The notes under the pieces are model-generated. The model worked only from the letters and a program-made list of their open reading frames with translations. It searched no databases and had not been told where the DNA came from. From JBGTGG01 sp964398945 (GTDB lineage: Bacteria > Bacteroidota > Bacteroidia > Cytophagales > Cyclobacteriaceae), in assembly GCA_964398945.1 (NCBI GenBank), contig CAYNOT010000023.1, positions 1 through 64,000 on the forward strand: DNA of 64,000 nt. The letters run 5' to 3'. Positions within the stretch are counted from its first letter, which is position 1. Every line of letters starts with the position of its first letter. This document shows, piece by piece, positions 45,001 to 51,964 of this stretch. The translations under genes and the position numbers were made by a program.

Positions 45001-45212
45001 TCTTGCTCAGCTTGTTTATAGATTTCTTCTACGGTTTTAAGGGCGGATTCCGGTAATCCTTTGTTGTCATTTTCCTGAACGATTTTCCAGGATTCTTCAT
45101 AATTATATTTCACAGTCGGGGTTGTATTTTTTTGTGCACAGGATACGGTTATAAAAGCAACCCATACACAAATGGTTAGCGGTTGAATGTAGGAAATCAA
45201 TAGTCTTTGCAT
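39060..45212 (-). CDS. Bacterial alpha-2-macroglobulin family lipoprotein
   Basis: 2050 residues. The N-terminal signal sequence ends in a lipobox (FITVSC, Cys25). A helical TPR-like region follows (about 40-390), then many macroglobulin (MG) beta-domains, a bait-like variable region near residue 1180-1240, and the thioester motif Cys1503-Val-Glu-Gln1506 (EYPYECVEQTFSRYY) opening the alpha/alpha-toroid complement-like domain with GGFSWFPGFREDRYMTQH. The family traps attacking proteases in the periplasm or at the surface, by covalent bonding through the thioester. In many bacteria it pairs with a PBP1C gene; none is next to it here. The architecture with an N-terminal TPR region is typical of the Bacteroidota type. 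Confidence 0.92.
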   Translation of the reverse strand: MQRLLISYIQPLTICVWVAFITVSCAQKNTTPTVKYNYEESWKIVQENDNKGLPESALKTVEEIYKQAEQEKDPAQMVKALIHQLKYIDSKEENALVLNISRMKAEVEKAVFPSKPLLHSLLAEMYWRYYQNHRYQFYNRSETVAFDNNDLETWSLARIVQETVFHYEQSLLFEKESKETSIDLYQEVLHEGNTLGRAYRPTLYDFLAHRAIQFYSSGEPDLTRPAYEFVLDQPAYFSGARDFSGLNIQSQDSLSLKFHALTILQDLIHFHLKDENPEALVDVDLQRLQFVRQHSVLPDKTELYRQALVNLEKQIISFPISSLVARDRAQLWMESATQYKPLVNDDHKWDYQRAMEICDSASIRFPESSGATLCKHLQQSIQTKTIRATIEENNLPAQPFRALVQYKNFTTLHYRIISVRSEEVQELRTRLNRDRDGRQEERFIEHFTGKPVFKTGKFSLPDDGDFQEHSIEVKLDALPIGEYMVLFSNEGNFSTTKNGLAYAFTRISNISYINRSVPDGSTEFFMLHRETGEPLPGVSAEVIAQRYDYRKNENTSVKVGTFTTDAKGFFRIPFQPKDDQRNFIVNFRRGKDFNSTESIDTYNRYYGGNIYQYKQGTPTTRTQTFFFLDRAIYRPGQTIHFKGLVVQTDGKKPAIKKKYSTTVKLMDVNYQEKGSIEVTTNEFGSFSGTFTAPSGGLMGQMQIMSVDQSGQVSFSVEEYKRPKFEVGFEPVTGLFRLEDSVKAIGFARAYSGAHIDGAQVQYRVVRTARFPFWYYSRHYYPISSEVEITNGVSQTDENGKFTIDFKALADKSIDPASDPTFDFMVYADVTDINGETHSSSTVVSVGYKALQVGVSIADINLDKELPKEFSIYTTNLAGSFEPAKGEIKIFPLEAPKKPFRKRLWEQPDRHLYSKEEYYTLFPNDLYADELNKYSWPRGKEVFSTSFDTEKEKSFSVSNLKNWALGEYVLEISSTDRYGQQVKGIVYFNVHSPSSKKLAIPDVHYFSAIKLTAEPGEKTSFVAGTSKENIHVLYEVEQDGKVLSAEWITLKNQQRIFEIPIKEAHRGDLAVHYSFIKDNRIYSRSAQITVPFSNKNLDISFETFRDKLQPGQQEQWKINIKGKDADKVLAEMVATMYDASLDGFRSNNWYANFYNSNSTKLSWASSAFTRKDLNVYMQTWNPSYPGSPVLPSFDSFNWFGYNFYNNRLYGSRVVMREAASLAAPMEVADAKLEEEISVGYATQKKEASYQDFGELVSVPATEQPADLQPVKVRSNFNETAFFFPHLRTNEKGEVSINFTIPESLTRWKMMGFAHTPDLKSGMTVQELVTQKDLMVVPNQPRFFREHDKMIFSAKVSSLVDENLSGEAQLEFFDALTMKPVSIFQKEQKLTQSFSIKPNQSTSVEWAIEIPEGLQAIQYRIVAKAGNFSDGEEMVIPVVTNRMLVTETLPLPIRGKQTKTFTFDKLLNNKSTTLKHSRYTLEFTSNPAWYAVQALPYMMEYPYECVEQTFSRYYANSIASHIANANPRIKQVFDTWKNIQPDALLSNLEKNQELKSALLEETPWVLQGKDESQRKRAIGLLFDLNRMANEQERALSKIVEAQTPNGGFSWFPGFREDRYMTQHIVAGFGHLNVMGVKAPQEKDGIANLISQAVAYMDRQIKEDHDDLKALARQGKIKLEDKHINYMQIHYLYARSYFKTIEVPNTSKEAFDYFIGQAKKYWLNDNLYTEGMLCLALNRFGDNETPKAMIKSFSERALQSEEMGMYWKSANGYYWYQAPIERQALMIEVYDEVAGDQNSVEALKVWLLKQKQTQDWKTTRATAEACYALLRKGVDVLTNSKLVDITVGDIKIDPTKREDTKVEAGTGYFKTSWSGNEITSKMGTINVSKTDDGVAWGAVYWQYFEQLDKITTAETPLQLKKELFVEQQTDRGPVITPINKVRLKVGDLVKVRIEIRVDRAMEYVHLKDMRASAFEPVSTLSSSKYQDGLYYYESPKDLSTNFFIGSLPKGTFVFEYALRVSQKGDFSNGITTIQCMYAPEFSSHSEGVRVKVD

Positions 45213-45218
45213 GTTTTA

Positions 45219-45246
45219 AAAATGTAAGGGTTGTCAAAAGTCACAA
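45219..45246 (-). promoter_or_regulatory. Promoter of the alpha-2-macroglobulin gene
   Basis: Minus strand TTG (45246-45244), 17-nt spacer, TACATTTT (45226-45219; one mismatch). The -7 element ends six bases before the ATG, so the mRNA may be leaderless or nearly so. Confidence 0.5.
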
Positions 45247-45392
45247 CGGTAAGATGCATTGCACCTTGCTTTTCCATAATAAATATCGAAAATATCGCCT
45301 TCCTTTCGAAAACCGGGCATATCATGTATGATTTTAGTGCAACTTAAACACATTAGGTCTGATTTTTTGATCAGATTTGAATTTTGAAAACT

Positions 45393-47372
45393 ATGCCAAT
45401 GCGACTACTTGCACTTTTTATTGGCTTCCTGACGTGCACAAACCTGCACGCCCAGGAAAATGAAGACATTGTCTGGTTCGAAAGCTTTTTCTTGCCATCC
45501 ACAGAACGTTCCACACAGGAAGCACTCAACACCCGCAACGATAGGCTTTTAACGGCCATCGAGACAAAAGATCTACCCGAAGAATTGAAAATCAAAAAAG
45601 AACTTGGGTTGATCCATCTCACCCAAACCCACAACTATGAAAAAGCCCTCGATTATTTTATTGATGCACTTACATTAGAAGACTCCCTCCATCAGGAACA
45701 AAAGAAAGTGTTCACGTACCTTGGGTTATCAAAAGTATTTGAAGCCGTTGGCGATTTTAACAAATGCACTGAACTGTTGGAATCAGCAAAGGCCATTAAT
45801 GAACCCACAAAAAATATTGATGTTCTTGTGCTCATCTTAAATGAAATGGGGAAAATCAACGCAGCCCTTGGATTGCTTTCAGAGGCACGCGAAAATTATG
45901 AACTCGTATTGGATTACAACGAGGAATTGGATCGGCCTTCTGTACAAGCAGAAGCGCTTTATAATTTGGGTCACCTAAACACATTGGAAGGGGATTATCC
46001 AAAAGCGTTGGAGAATCATAAAAGTGCATTGGCGATTTATCGCTCCGTATATAACCGCGAAAAAGAAGCGCGCTTGTTAAATGATATTGGTGAACTCTAT
46101 TTATTAATGAAAAATGAAGAGCGCACGTATGCCAATCATTTAGCAGGTTTAGAAATCCGGCAATCTTTAAAAGATAAGGTTGGGATTGCTGAATCGTACA
46201 ACAACATTGGAGTACTCTATTATATACAGAAGAAATATGATCGCTCCATTGCGAACTTACAATTGGGATTAGCTTCCGGCCAGGAAGCACAAGCACAACA
46301 ACACATTAGCAAAAGCTATGAATACCTGAGCTTATGCTATGAAGCACTAAACGATTATAAGAAAGCGTTCGAATACAAACAATTGCATCTTGCCATCATT
46401 GAATTCATTCAAAATGAAAAAACGGAGCAAAAATTATTAGAGACCCAAAACCGTTACGTGATCGAGCGAAAAGAATCCGAAATTTCAAATTTAGAAACCG
46501 ATCGCGACCGAAAAGAAAAAGAGCTTCAAAACCAACGCCAGTTTCGCAATTTATTTATTGTCCTCACTACACTAACACTGGTAGTCTTAGCGTTGATCTT
46601 CTACTTATACATGGTTAAAAGACGGTCCAATAAAATTTTGCAAGTGGTCAATACAAAAGTAAAACATCAAAACACCGAGCTTCAAAACCTGAACGCCACC
46701 AAGGACAAATTCTTTTCCATATTGGGCCATGATTTAAAAGGCCCGTTAAACTCACTGAGTTCTTTTTCGAATTTGTTGATCAACTATACCGATAGCCTGA
46801 GCAAAGAAGAAATCCAACAACTGGCCACCGACCTGGACAAGTCGATAAAAAATTTATACGCATTGCTGGAAAATTTATTGGAATGGTCGCGGTCGCAAAC
46901 GGGCAACATTGCCTTCACGCCAGAAGCGTTTGACCTTACTGCTCTTTTGGAAGAAAACAAATCACTGCTACAGGCACAAGCCGAAAATAAAAAAATAGCA
47001 CTGATCAATAACCACACCGAACCACTGACCATTGCTACACACAAACATTCCATCAATACCGTTATCCGGAATTTGATTTCCAACTCCATTAAATTCACAC
47101 CTGAGGGCGGCACCATCACCATGGACATAAAGAAAGAAAATGGTTTTGTGATTGTCTCCATTGCCGATACGGGAGTGGGAATGAGCCGGGAAGTAATGGA
47201 TAAACTTTTCCGCATCGATGCAAAGCATTCCACCAAAGGGACCGCGAACGAAAAGGGAACGGGGCTTGGCTTAATCCTTTGCAAAGAGTTTGTAGAAAAA
47301 AATGGCGGAAAGATTTGGGTAACGAGTGAAGAAGGAAACAGATCGGTGTTTTCGTTTTCGATTCCGGGGTAG
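45393..47372 (+). CDS. TPR-containing sensor histidine kinase
   Basis: About 659 residues from ATG at 45393 (another ATG at 45399). Signal peptide ending CTNLHA, about seven tetratricopeptide repeats in the periplasm (about 60-340; for example ALYNLGHLNTLEGDYPKALENHKSAL), a coiled coil, one transmembrane helix (about 385-405), then a HisKA domain with phospho-acceptor His446 in FFSILGHDLKGPLNSLSSF and an ATPase domain with NLISNSIKFT, DTGVGM and GTGLGL. No response-regulator gene is adjacent, so the partner is unknown. The TPR-sensor design is common in Bacteroidota. Confidence 0.93.
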   Translation: MPMRLLALFIGFLTCTNLHAQENEDIVWFESFFLPSTERSTQEALNTRNDRLLTAIETKDLPEELKIKKELGLIHLTQTHNYEKALDYFIDALTLEDSLHQEQKKVFTYLGLSKVFEAVGDFNKCTELLESAKAINEPTKNIDVLVLILNEMGKINAALGLLSEARENYELVLDYNEELDRPSVQAEALYNLGHLNTLEGDYPKALENHKSALAIYRSVYNREKEARLLNDIGELYLLMKNEERTYANHLAGLEIRQSLKDKVGIAESYNNIGVLYYIQKKYDRSIANLQLGLASGQEAQAQQHISKSYEYLSLCYEALNDYKKAFEYKQLHLAIIEFIQNEKTEQKLLETQNRYVIERKESEISNLETDRDRKEKELQNQRQFRNLFIVLTTLTLVVLALIFYLYMVKRRSNKILQVVNTKVKHQNTELQNLNATKDKFFSILGHDLKGPLNSLSSFSNLLINYTDSLSKEEIQQLATDLDKSIKNLYALLENLLEWSRSQTGNIAFTPEAFDLTALLEENKSLLQAQAENKKIALINNHTEPLTIATHKHSINTVIRNLISNSIKFTPEGGTITMDIKKENGFVIVSIADTGVGMSREVMDKLFRIDAKHSTKGTANEKGTGLGLILCKEFVEKNGGKIWVTSEEGNRSVFSFSIPG

Positions 47373-47375
47373 GCG

Positions 47376-47417
47376 TTAGATATTAGACGTTAGATATTAG
47401 ATGTTAGATGTTAGAGG
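47376..47417. repeat. Heptad array between convergent genes
   Basis: Six in-register units of the TTAGATA / TTAGATG type, the reverse complement of the CTAATAT/CTAACAT-type units at 15612-15723. It starts four bases after the kinase stop codon. Confidence 0.85.
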
Positions 47418-47436
47418 ATTGCGCTTTAGATATTTC

Positions 47437-48738
47437 TCATAGCATAGCTTTCGTTTGTGTTGAGCGCCTTATGTCTACCTGGTCAGGAAGGTGGCGCGAC
47501 ATCTTCACGATTTTCATAGTGTAGCCACCCGATGAGAATTCGTCACCAACTTTCATTTGCCCATCGCTGTGGAACAATAATAAGCCAGCCAGGGTTTCGT
47601 ACTCTTCCGATTCCGGTATTGGCACTTCCAGGAACTTATTAATATCATGCATGGAAGAGGTTGCCACTACCCGGTAGGTTGATTCCCCTGTACGGGTAAC
47701 GATTTTTGCTTCCTGGTCATGCTCATCCTGGATTTCTCCTACCAGTTCTTCTATAATATCCTCCATTGTTACAAGGCCAACGGTGCCCCCGTACTCATTT
47801 ACAACAATGGCAATCTGGGTTTTTGTCTTTTGGAATTCCCGCAGCAGGTGGTCAATCCGTTTATGCTCCGATATGAAATGCGCATCTTTCATGATCGTAG
47901 TCAATGAGGCACCTGTCCCTTCAATGTAGTGCTTCATCAGGTCTTTGGCATAGACCACTCCTGCAATAGTATCCAGGTTGCTATCATACACCGGGTACCG
48001 GGAATACCCCTCTTTCAGAACTACTTGCACCGCTTCGGATAGGGTTGACTGGAGTTTTATACCAAACATTTTCACCCGGGGAACCATGATCTGCTTGACA
48101 ACCCGGTTGTCGAACTCAAAAACATTTTGAATCAACTCGCGTTCGCTGGCCTCAAACTTCCCACCCTCAAGGCTCTCTGCAATGATTAATTTCAGTTCTT
48201 CTTCGGAGTGGACCTCATGTTCATGAATCGGTTGAATGCCTATGAGCTTCAGTATCCTGTTGGCAAGTCCGTTGAGCAGTATAATAAATGGCCTGAAGAT
48301 GAAGTAGAAAACCTTCAGGGGAATGGATACCGCCAGGGTTGTTGAGGTGGGGTAACGGATGGCAACAGACTTGGGCGCAAGCTCACCAAAAACAATATGA
48401 AGAATAGTGATCAGGACAAAGGCTACCGGGAATGCAATTCGGTGGGCGGCCTCTTCACTAAGCGAAAAGCCTATGCCATGCATGGCATTCAGAATGATTT
48501 TTGAAACGACACCTTCACCAATCCAACCCAATCCAAGGCTGGCCAGGGTAATGCCCAATTGTGTGGCTGCCAGGAACCCGTCAAGGTTTTTGATGATGGT
48601 TTCTGCTGCACGCTTGGACCGGGTTCCGGCCTGGAGGGATATCTGCGAAGATCGGACCTTGACAATGGCAAATTCTGCGGCCACGAAAAAACCATTGAGA
48701 AAAACCAGGAATAATGTCAGAAAAATATCCAGTGTCAT
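47437..48738 (-). CDS. CNNM/HlyC-CorC family transporter (DUF21-CBS-CBS)
   Basis: 433 residues from ATG at 48738. N-terminal DUF21/CNNM membrane domain with four helices and the signature NGFFVAAEFAIVKVR plus GELAPKSVAIRYP, two CBS domains (about 205-330; VPRVKMFGI and EYGGTVGLVTMEDIIEELVGEI) and a C-terminal CorC_HlyC domain. The family is linked to divalent cation (Mg, Co) transport; older names 'hemolysin' are misleading. Substrate is not readable from sequence. Confidence 0.92.
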   Translation of the reverse strand: MTLDIFLTLFLVFLNGFFVAAEFAIVKVRSSQISLQAGTRSKRAAETIIKNLDGFLAATQLGITLASLGLGWIGEGVVSKIILNAMHGIGFSLSEEAAHRIAFPVAFVLITILHIVFGELAPKSVAIRYPTSTTLAVSIPLKVFYFIFRPFIILLNGLANRILKLIGIQPIHEHEVHSEEELKLIIAESLEGGKFEASERELIQNVFEFDNRVVKQIMVPRVKMFGIKLQSTLSEAVQVVLKEGYSRYPVYDSNLDTIAGVVYAKDLMKHYIEGTGASLTTIMKDAHFISEHKRIDHLLREFQKTKTQIAIVVNEYGGTVGLVTMEDIIEELVGEIQDEHDQEAKIVTRTGESTYRVVATSSMHDINKFLEVPIPESEEYETLAGLLLFHSDGQMKVGDEFSSGGYTMKIVKMSRHLPDQVDIRRSTQTKAML

Positions 48739-48747
48739 GATTACGAA

Positions 48748-48755
48748 CAAAGTTA
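48748..48755 (-). promoter_or_regulatory. -7 element of the CNNM-type gene
   Basis: Minus strand TAACTTTG, exact consensus, ending nine bases before the ATG at 48738, which predicts a very short leader. Confidence 0.55.
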
Positions 48756-49090
48756 CTATTTATAATGGACTTGTCCGGGTTGGACAGGGATTGCCATGGT
48801 ATGGATGAACCCAGGCGGGGATGACTTCGCACCGGGGATATGGAGCCCAGTATAATTGGCACTAAGTTCCAGTCTTTAGAACTTATATTGGCGGTGTTTT
48901 TTGTGGTTGGCGACCGGGTTATTTCTGTCCCGGGTATTTCATCTTGGAACACTTAACTGATAACCAATAACCACCAGCCATATTCCAAACAAAAAGAGGC
49001 ACGCCAAAAAAGTTGACGGCCACCTTTCGCTTGAACCCCACAAAAAACGCTATGGCATTACCGTTCGTGTGGAGGGATTAAACCAACATT
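48756..49090. other. Gene-free spacer
   Basis: About 335 bases without a supported gene. I found no RNA gene, no inverted repeat longer than a few bases and no protein-like reading frame with a start; short frames here are antisense extensions of the CNNM gene. Confidence 0.5.
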
Positions 49091-49168
49091 AAGTAGCAAG
49101 TAGTAAGACATAAGATACAAGAGTAAAATCAAAGTCTTGATACTTGCGTCTTGCTACTTATGTCTTTT
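49091..49168. repeat. Heptad array with complementary halves at the end of the S24 gene
   Basis: Left half: AAGTAGC, AAGTAGT, AAGACAT, AAGATAC, AAGAGTA. Right half: GTCTTGA, TACTTGC, GTCTTGC, TACTTAT, GTCTTTT, with the two halves largely complementary, giving a hairpin. The last codons (for KRHK) and stop of the minus-strand S24 gene lie in the right half. Confidence 0.85.
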
Positions 49169-49939
49169 TAGCCGCTGCACCTCATCCTGCAACGCAAGCA
49201 CATTCATCGCAAGATGATCCACGGATACAGAAGTGCTCGTTTCGATTTCCGGAAATTGTGTAGAGAAAAATCCTTTCACGCTCCATACTTCCAGCACATC
49301 ATCAACTGCCACGGCATACGGATCGTATTGTTTGTTGTCCGAAACCAACAGCAATTTCTTTTCCTTCTCTAAAAAATTAAACACCCTTTTAAAGACAACA
49401 CCTTCCTGCTCAATCAACAAGATGTAAGGCTTTCCGTTTTTAATATTTGTCAATGATTCCACATATTCACCAAACACAATCGTGCCCGGCAGCACTGGTA
49501 ACATCGAATCACCTTTTATTTCAAAAGCCCGGTACGTACCCTGCGATAACATCGGCAAACTTATTTTCGGCAACTCAGCCACAAATTCCGGGTCTTGAAA
49601 TCCATTCATATAGCCAGCCGAGGCTTTCTGCGATACCAATTCAATGTTCTCTTTATTATTGGCATCAACCGTAATGGCCAACACTTCCTTCCCTCTTGAG
49701 AATTGTTGCTCCTTCCATTTTTTCGCAGGAACTGCACTCAAATCCTTTTGCACCAACTGATCCAGCGAAACACTAAACATCGCAGACACTTCCAATAAAC
49801 ACGTTAAGGGTGGTGTAGCGCGTTCTTCTTCATACGCGCCAATCGCAGAAGTTTTTACACCCAGCTTTTCAGCCATTTGCTTTTGCGTAAGCCCCTGTTG
49901 GGTGCGTAAAAATTTTAGGTTCTTGTTTACTGTGATCAT
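49154..49939 (-). CDS. XRE/S24 family repressor (LexA/CI-like)
   Basis: About 261 residues from ATG at 49939 (an upstream in-frame ATG at 49981 is possible). N-terminal helix-turn-helix (LKFLRTQQGLTQKQMAEKLGVKTSAIGAYEEERA), then a LexA-type S24 domain with the self-cleavage Ala-Gly in QKASAGYMNG, the nucleophile Ser in EIKGDSMLPVLPG and the catalytic Lys in GVVFKRVFNF. A self-cleaving repressor controlling DNA-damage genes is the natural reading, and dinB lies divergently next to it, with two identical palindromes between them. A C-terminal coiled-coil tail ends in repeat-derived residues. Confidence 0.85.
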   Translation of the reverse strand: MITVNKNLKFLRTQQGLTQKQMAEKLGVKTSAIGAYEEERATPPLTCLLEVSAMFSVSLDQLVQKDLSAVPAKKWKEQQFSRGKEVLAITVDANNKENIELVSQKASAGYMNGFQDPEFVAELPKISLPMLSQGTYRAFEIKGDSMLPVLPGTIVFGEYVESLTNIKNGKPYILLIEQEGVVFKRVFNFLEKEKKLLLVSDNKQYDPYAVAVDDVLEVWSVKGFFSTQFPEIETSTSVSVDHLAMNVLALQDEVQRLKRHK

Positions 49940-50052
49940 AGTGTCATCATAAATACCCTTCGATAAACTCAAGGGTGACATTGCAAGGTATTCTCAGGTT
50001 GAGCCCCTCGAAAACCGTCTAATCCCTTCGTTTTAAGGCAGTACAAATTAAA

Positions 50053-50100
50053 ACTAAATATTTTAGTAATACAATAATTATTTATACTAAATATTTTAGT
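50053..50100. promoter_or_regulatory. Twin operators in front of dinB
   Basis: The 15-bp palindrome ACTAAATATTTTAGT (arms ACTAAA / TTTAGT around TAT) occurs twice, at 50053-50067 and 50086-50100, exactly 33 bp apart, about three helical turns. The second covers the likely dinB -7 region (TATTTTAG) and ends 11 bases before its ATG. The natural ligand is the divergent S24 repressor. Confidence 0.75.
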
Positions 50101-50111
50101 TATTTAGCGTC

Positions 50112-51305
50112 ATGGATCGGAACATCATACACATGGATTTGGACGCCTTTTTTGTGGCGGTGGAGTGCAGGCGGGATAAAAAATTAAAAGGCCTTCCTTT
50201 AATCATAGGCGGAAGCAGCCGCAGGGGCGTGGTCGCGGCCTGTAGTTATGAAGCCCGCAAGTTTGGGGTACATTCTGCAATGCCGATGTACCTGGCACTC
50301 CAGCTTTGTCCCGATGCCAAGGTGATTTCCGGTGACATGGAGGCCTATAGTCAGGCTTCACATACAGTGACCGGGATTATTTCTGAAAGCGCGCCCATGT
50401 TGGAGAAGGCATCCATTGATGAATTCTATATTGATGCCAGCGGGATGGACCGCTTCTTCGGTGCTTTTAAATGGGCGTGTGAACTGCGTAAAAAAGTAAT
50501 GGCGGAAAGTGGGTTGCCCATTTCGTTGGCAATGTCGGTCAATAAACTCGTTTCGAAAGTCACGACCAACGAATTCAAACCCAATGCCGAACGCCTGATT
50601 CCGGCCGGTACAGAAAAAGATTTTTTGGCGCCCCTTACGGTAGATAAAATCCCAATGATCGGAAAACAAACCGCTTCCTTTTTATATGATATGGGCGTGC
50701 GCACGGTTTCCACCTTACGGGAAATGCCCTTGGAGTTTCTGACCAGTGCGTTTGGTAAAAACGGAACCAGCCTGTGGAACAAAGCCAACGGCATTGACCA
50801 CTCACCCGTTGTTCCGTATGCAGAACAAAAATCGATCTCCACAGAAAGCACATTTGAAAATGATACGATCGATGTAAAGCGGATGAAATCCATTCTCATC
50901 GCGATGATCGAGAAGGTGGCGTTTCAATTGCGCGAGCAGAAAAAACTCACTGCGTGTGTAACGGTAAAAATCCGGTATTCCAATTTTGATACCGAAACAA
51001 AACAAGTGCATATCCCCTACACTTCTTCCGATCATGTGTTGTTGCGTGTGGTGCAGGAGTTATTTGATAAACTCTACAACAGGCGCATGCTGATCCGGTT
51101 GGTGGGCGTTCGGCTTAGCCAGTTGGTACACGGCAACCATCAGATCAGCCTGTTTGATGATACACTGGAGAGCATCAACCTATATGAAGCGATGGACCGG
51201 ATGAAACACCGGTATGGATCTGAAAAGCTGGTACGTGCCACTACATTGGGCGTAAGCCGAAGGGTGCGGATGGAAATGAACATGTTTAAAGGAAACCTTA
51301 GATAA
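50112..51305 (+). CDS. dinB: Y-family DNA polymerase (DinB/Pol IV-like)
   Basis: 397 residues. Catalytic carboxylates in MDLDAFFVAVE and SIDEFYID, steric gate region YEARKFGV, a little-finger domain from about residue 240 (STESTFEND), and a C-terminal LVGVRLSQLV followed by the clamp-binding-like QISLF at about residue 345. It makes short error-prone or bypass patches at damaged DNA. The upstream operators suggest damage-inducible control, and the DnaE2-like polymerase lies downstream. Confidence 0.92.
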   Translation: MDRNIIHMDLDAFFVAVECRRDKKLKGLPLIIGGSSRRGVVAACSYEARKFGVHSAMPMYLALQLCPDAKVISGDMEAYSQASHTVTGIISESAPMLEKASIDEFYIDASGMDRFFGAFKWACELRKKVMAESGLPISLAMSVNKLVSKVTTNEFKPNAERLIPAGTEKDFLAPLTVDKIPMIGKQTASFLYDMGVRTVSTLREMPLEFLTSAFGKNGTSLWNKANGIDHSPVVPYAEQKSISTESTFENDTIDVKRMKSILIAMIEKVAFQLREQKKLTACVTVKIRYSNFDTETKQVHIPYTSSDHVLLRVVQELFDKLYNRRMLIRLVGVRLSQLVHGNHQISLFDDTLESINLYEAMDRMKHRYGSEKLVRATTLGVSRRVRMEMNMFKGNLR

Positions 51306-51369
51306 ATCCATTATGACACAAATTGTCAAAAACAGGAATTACCTTAGCATCATAAAAAAAGAAAGAATT

Positions 51370-51906
51370 ATGAAGCCAATCATTAAAGTACGCAAGCAGG
51401 TTCAGGAATTGTTTTTTATGATCGCCCCTCCTCCACACATTCTTAGTGATGTTCGGGTTTTGAAAGACGATGTCCATTATTTAATCGGCCACAATTTTGA
51501 AGCACAACATTCCAAAGCACACATCTCCTTATTCCATTATGCTGATGAACATGCCGATGAAATGTTGGATTTTGTGGAAGCCAAAGCATACGACTTTGAG
51601 CCGTTCAATGTTTTGCTAAAAGACTTTAATGTTTTCGTTAACGGATCCAAGCGCACCATCTACATGGACATCATCAACAAATACCCGATCCGCGATATTT
51701 TTGAAAAGCTGATTAAAGAAGATGCCAATTTCACTCCGCATATTACAATCGCCAAAGGGTTGTCAAATGAAGACTTCTTAAAGTGCTGGCCATATTTGAA
51801 GGAATTGAAATACAGCAACCAACATTTTCTTTGTGACCGGATTACCGTGTTGCAAAAAAACGGAAACCGCTGGTCGCACTATAAAGACATTATGTTTGGG
51901 GAATAA
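51370..51906 (+). CDS. 2H phosphoesterase superfamily protein (2'-5' RNA ligase-like)
   Basis: 178 residues from ATG at 51370 (an alternative ATG at 51313 adds 19 residues). Two HxT/S motifs, HISL in KAHISLFHY and HITI in TPHITIAKG, are spaced as in the 2H family (2'-5' RNA ligase, cyclic phosphodiesterases). The substrate is unknown. It lies directly after dinB on the same strand, 64 bases downstream, and may be co-transcribed with it. Confidence 0.78.
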   Translation: MKPIIKVRKQVQELFFMIAPPPHILSDVRVLKDDVHYLIGHNFEAQHSKAHISLFHYADEHADEMLDFVEAKAYDFEPFNVLLKDFNVFVNGSKRTIYMDIINKYPIRDIFEKLIKEDANFTPHITIAKGLSNEDFLKCWPYLKELKYSNQHFLCDRITVLQKNGNRWSHYKDIMFGE

Positions 51907-51964
51907 AGGGAATGGGTCTCCCTCTACTGATTGCAAAATCAGACTCAAAAGTTCTTTGAAATAG

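Noticed and set aside
48407..48808. Plus-strand 133-codon reading frame opposite the CNNM-type gene
   Set aside because: It is antisense to a well-supported conserved gene and shows no domain, signal or promoter.
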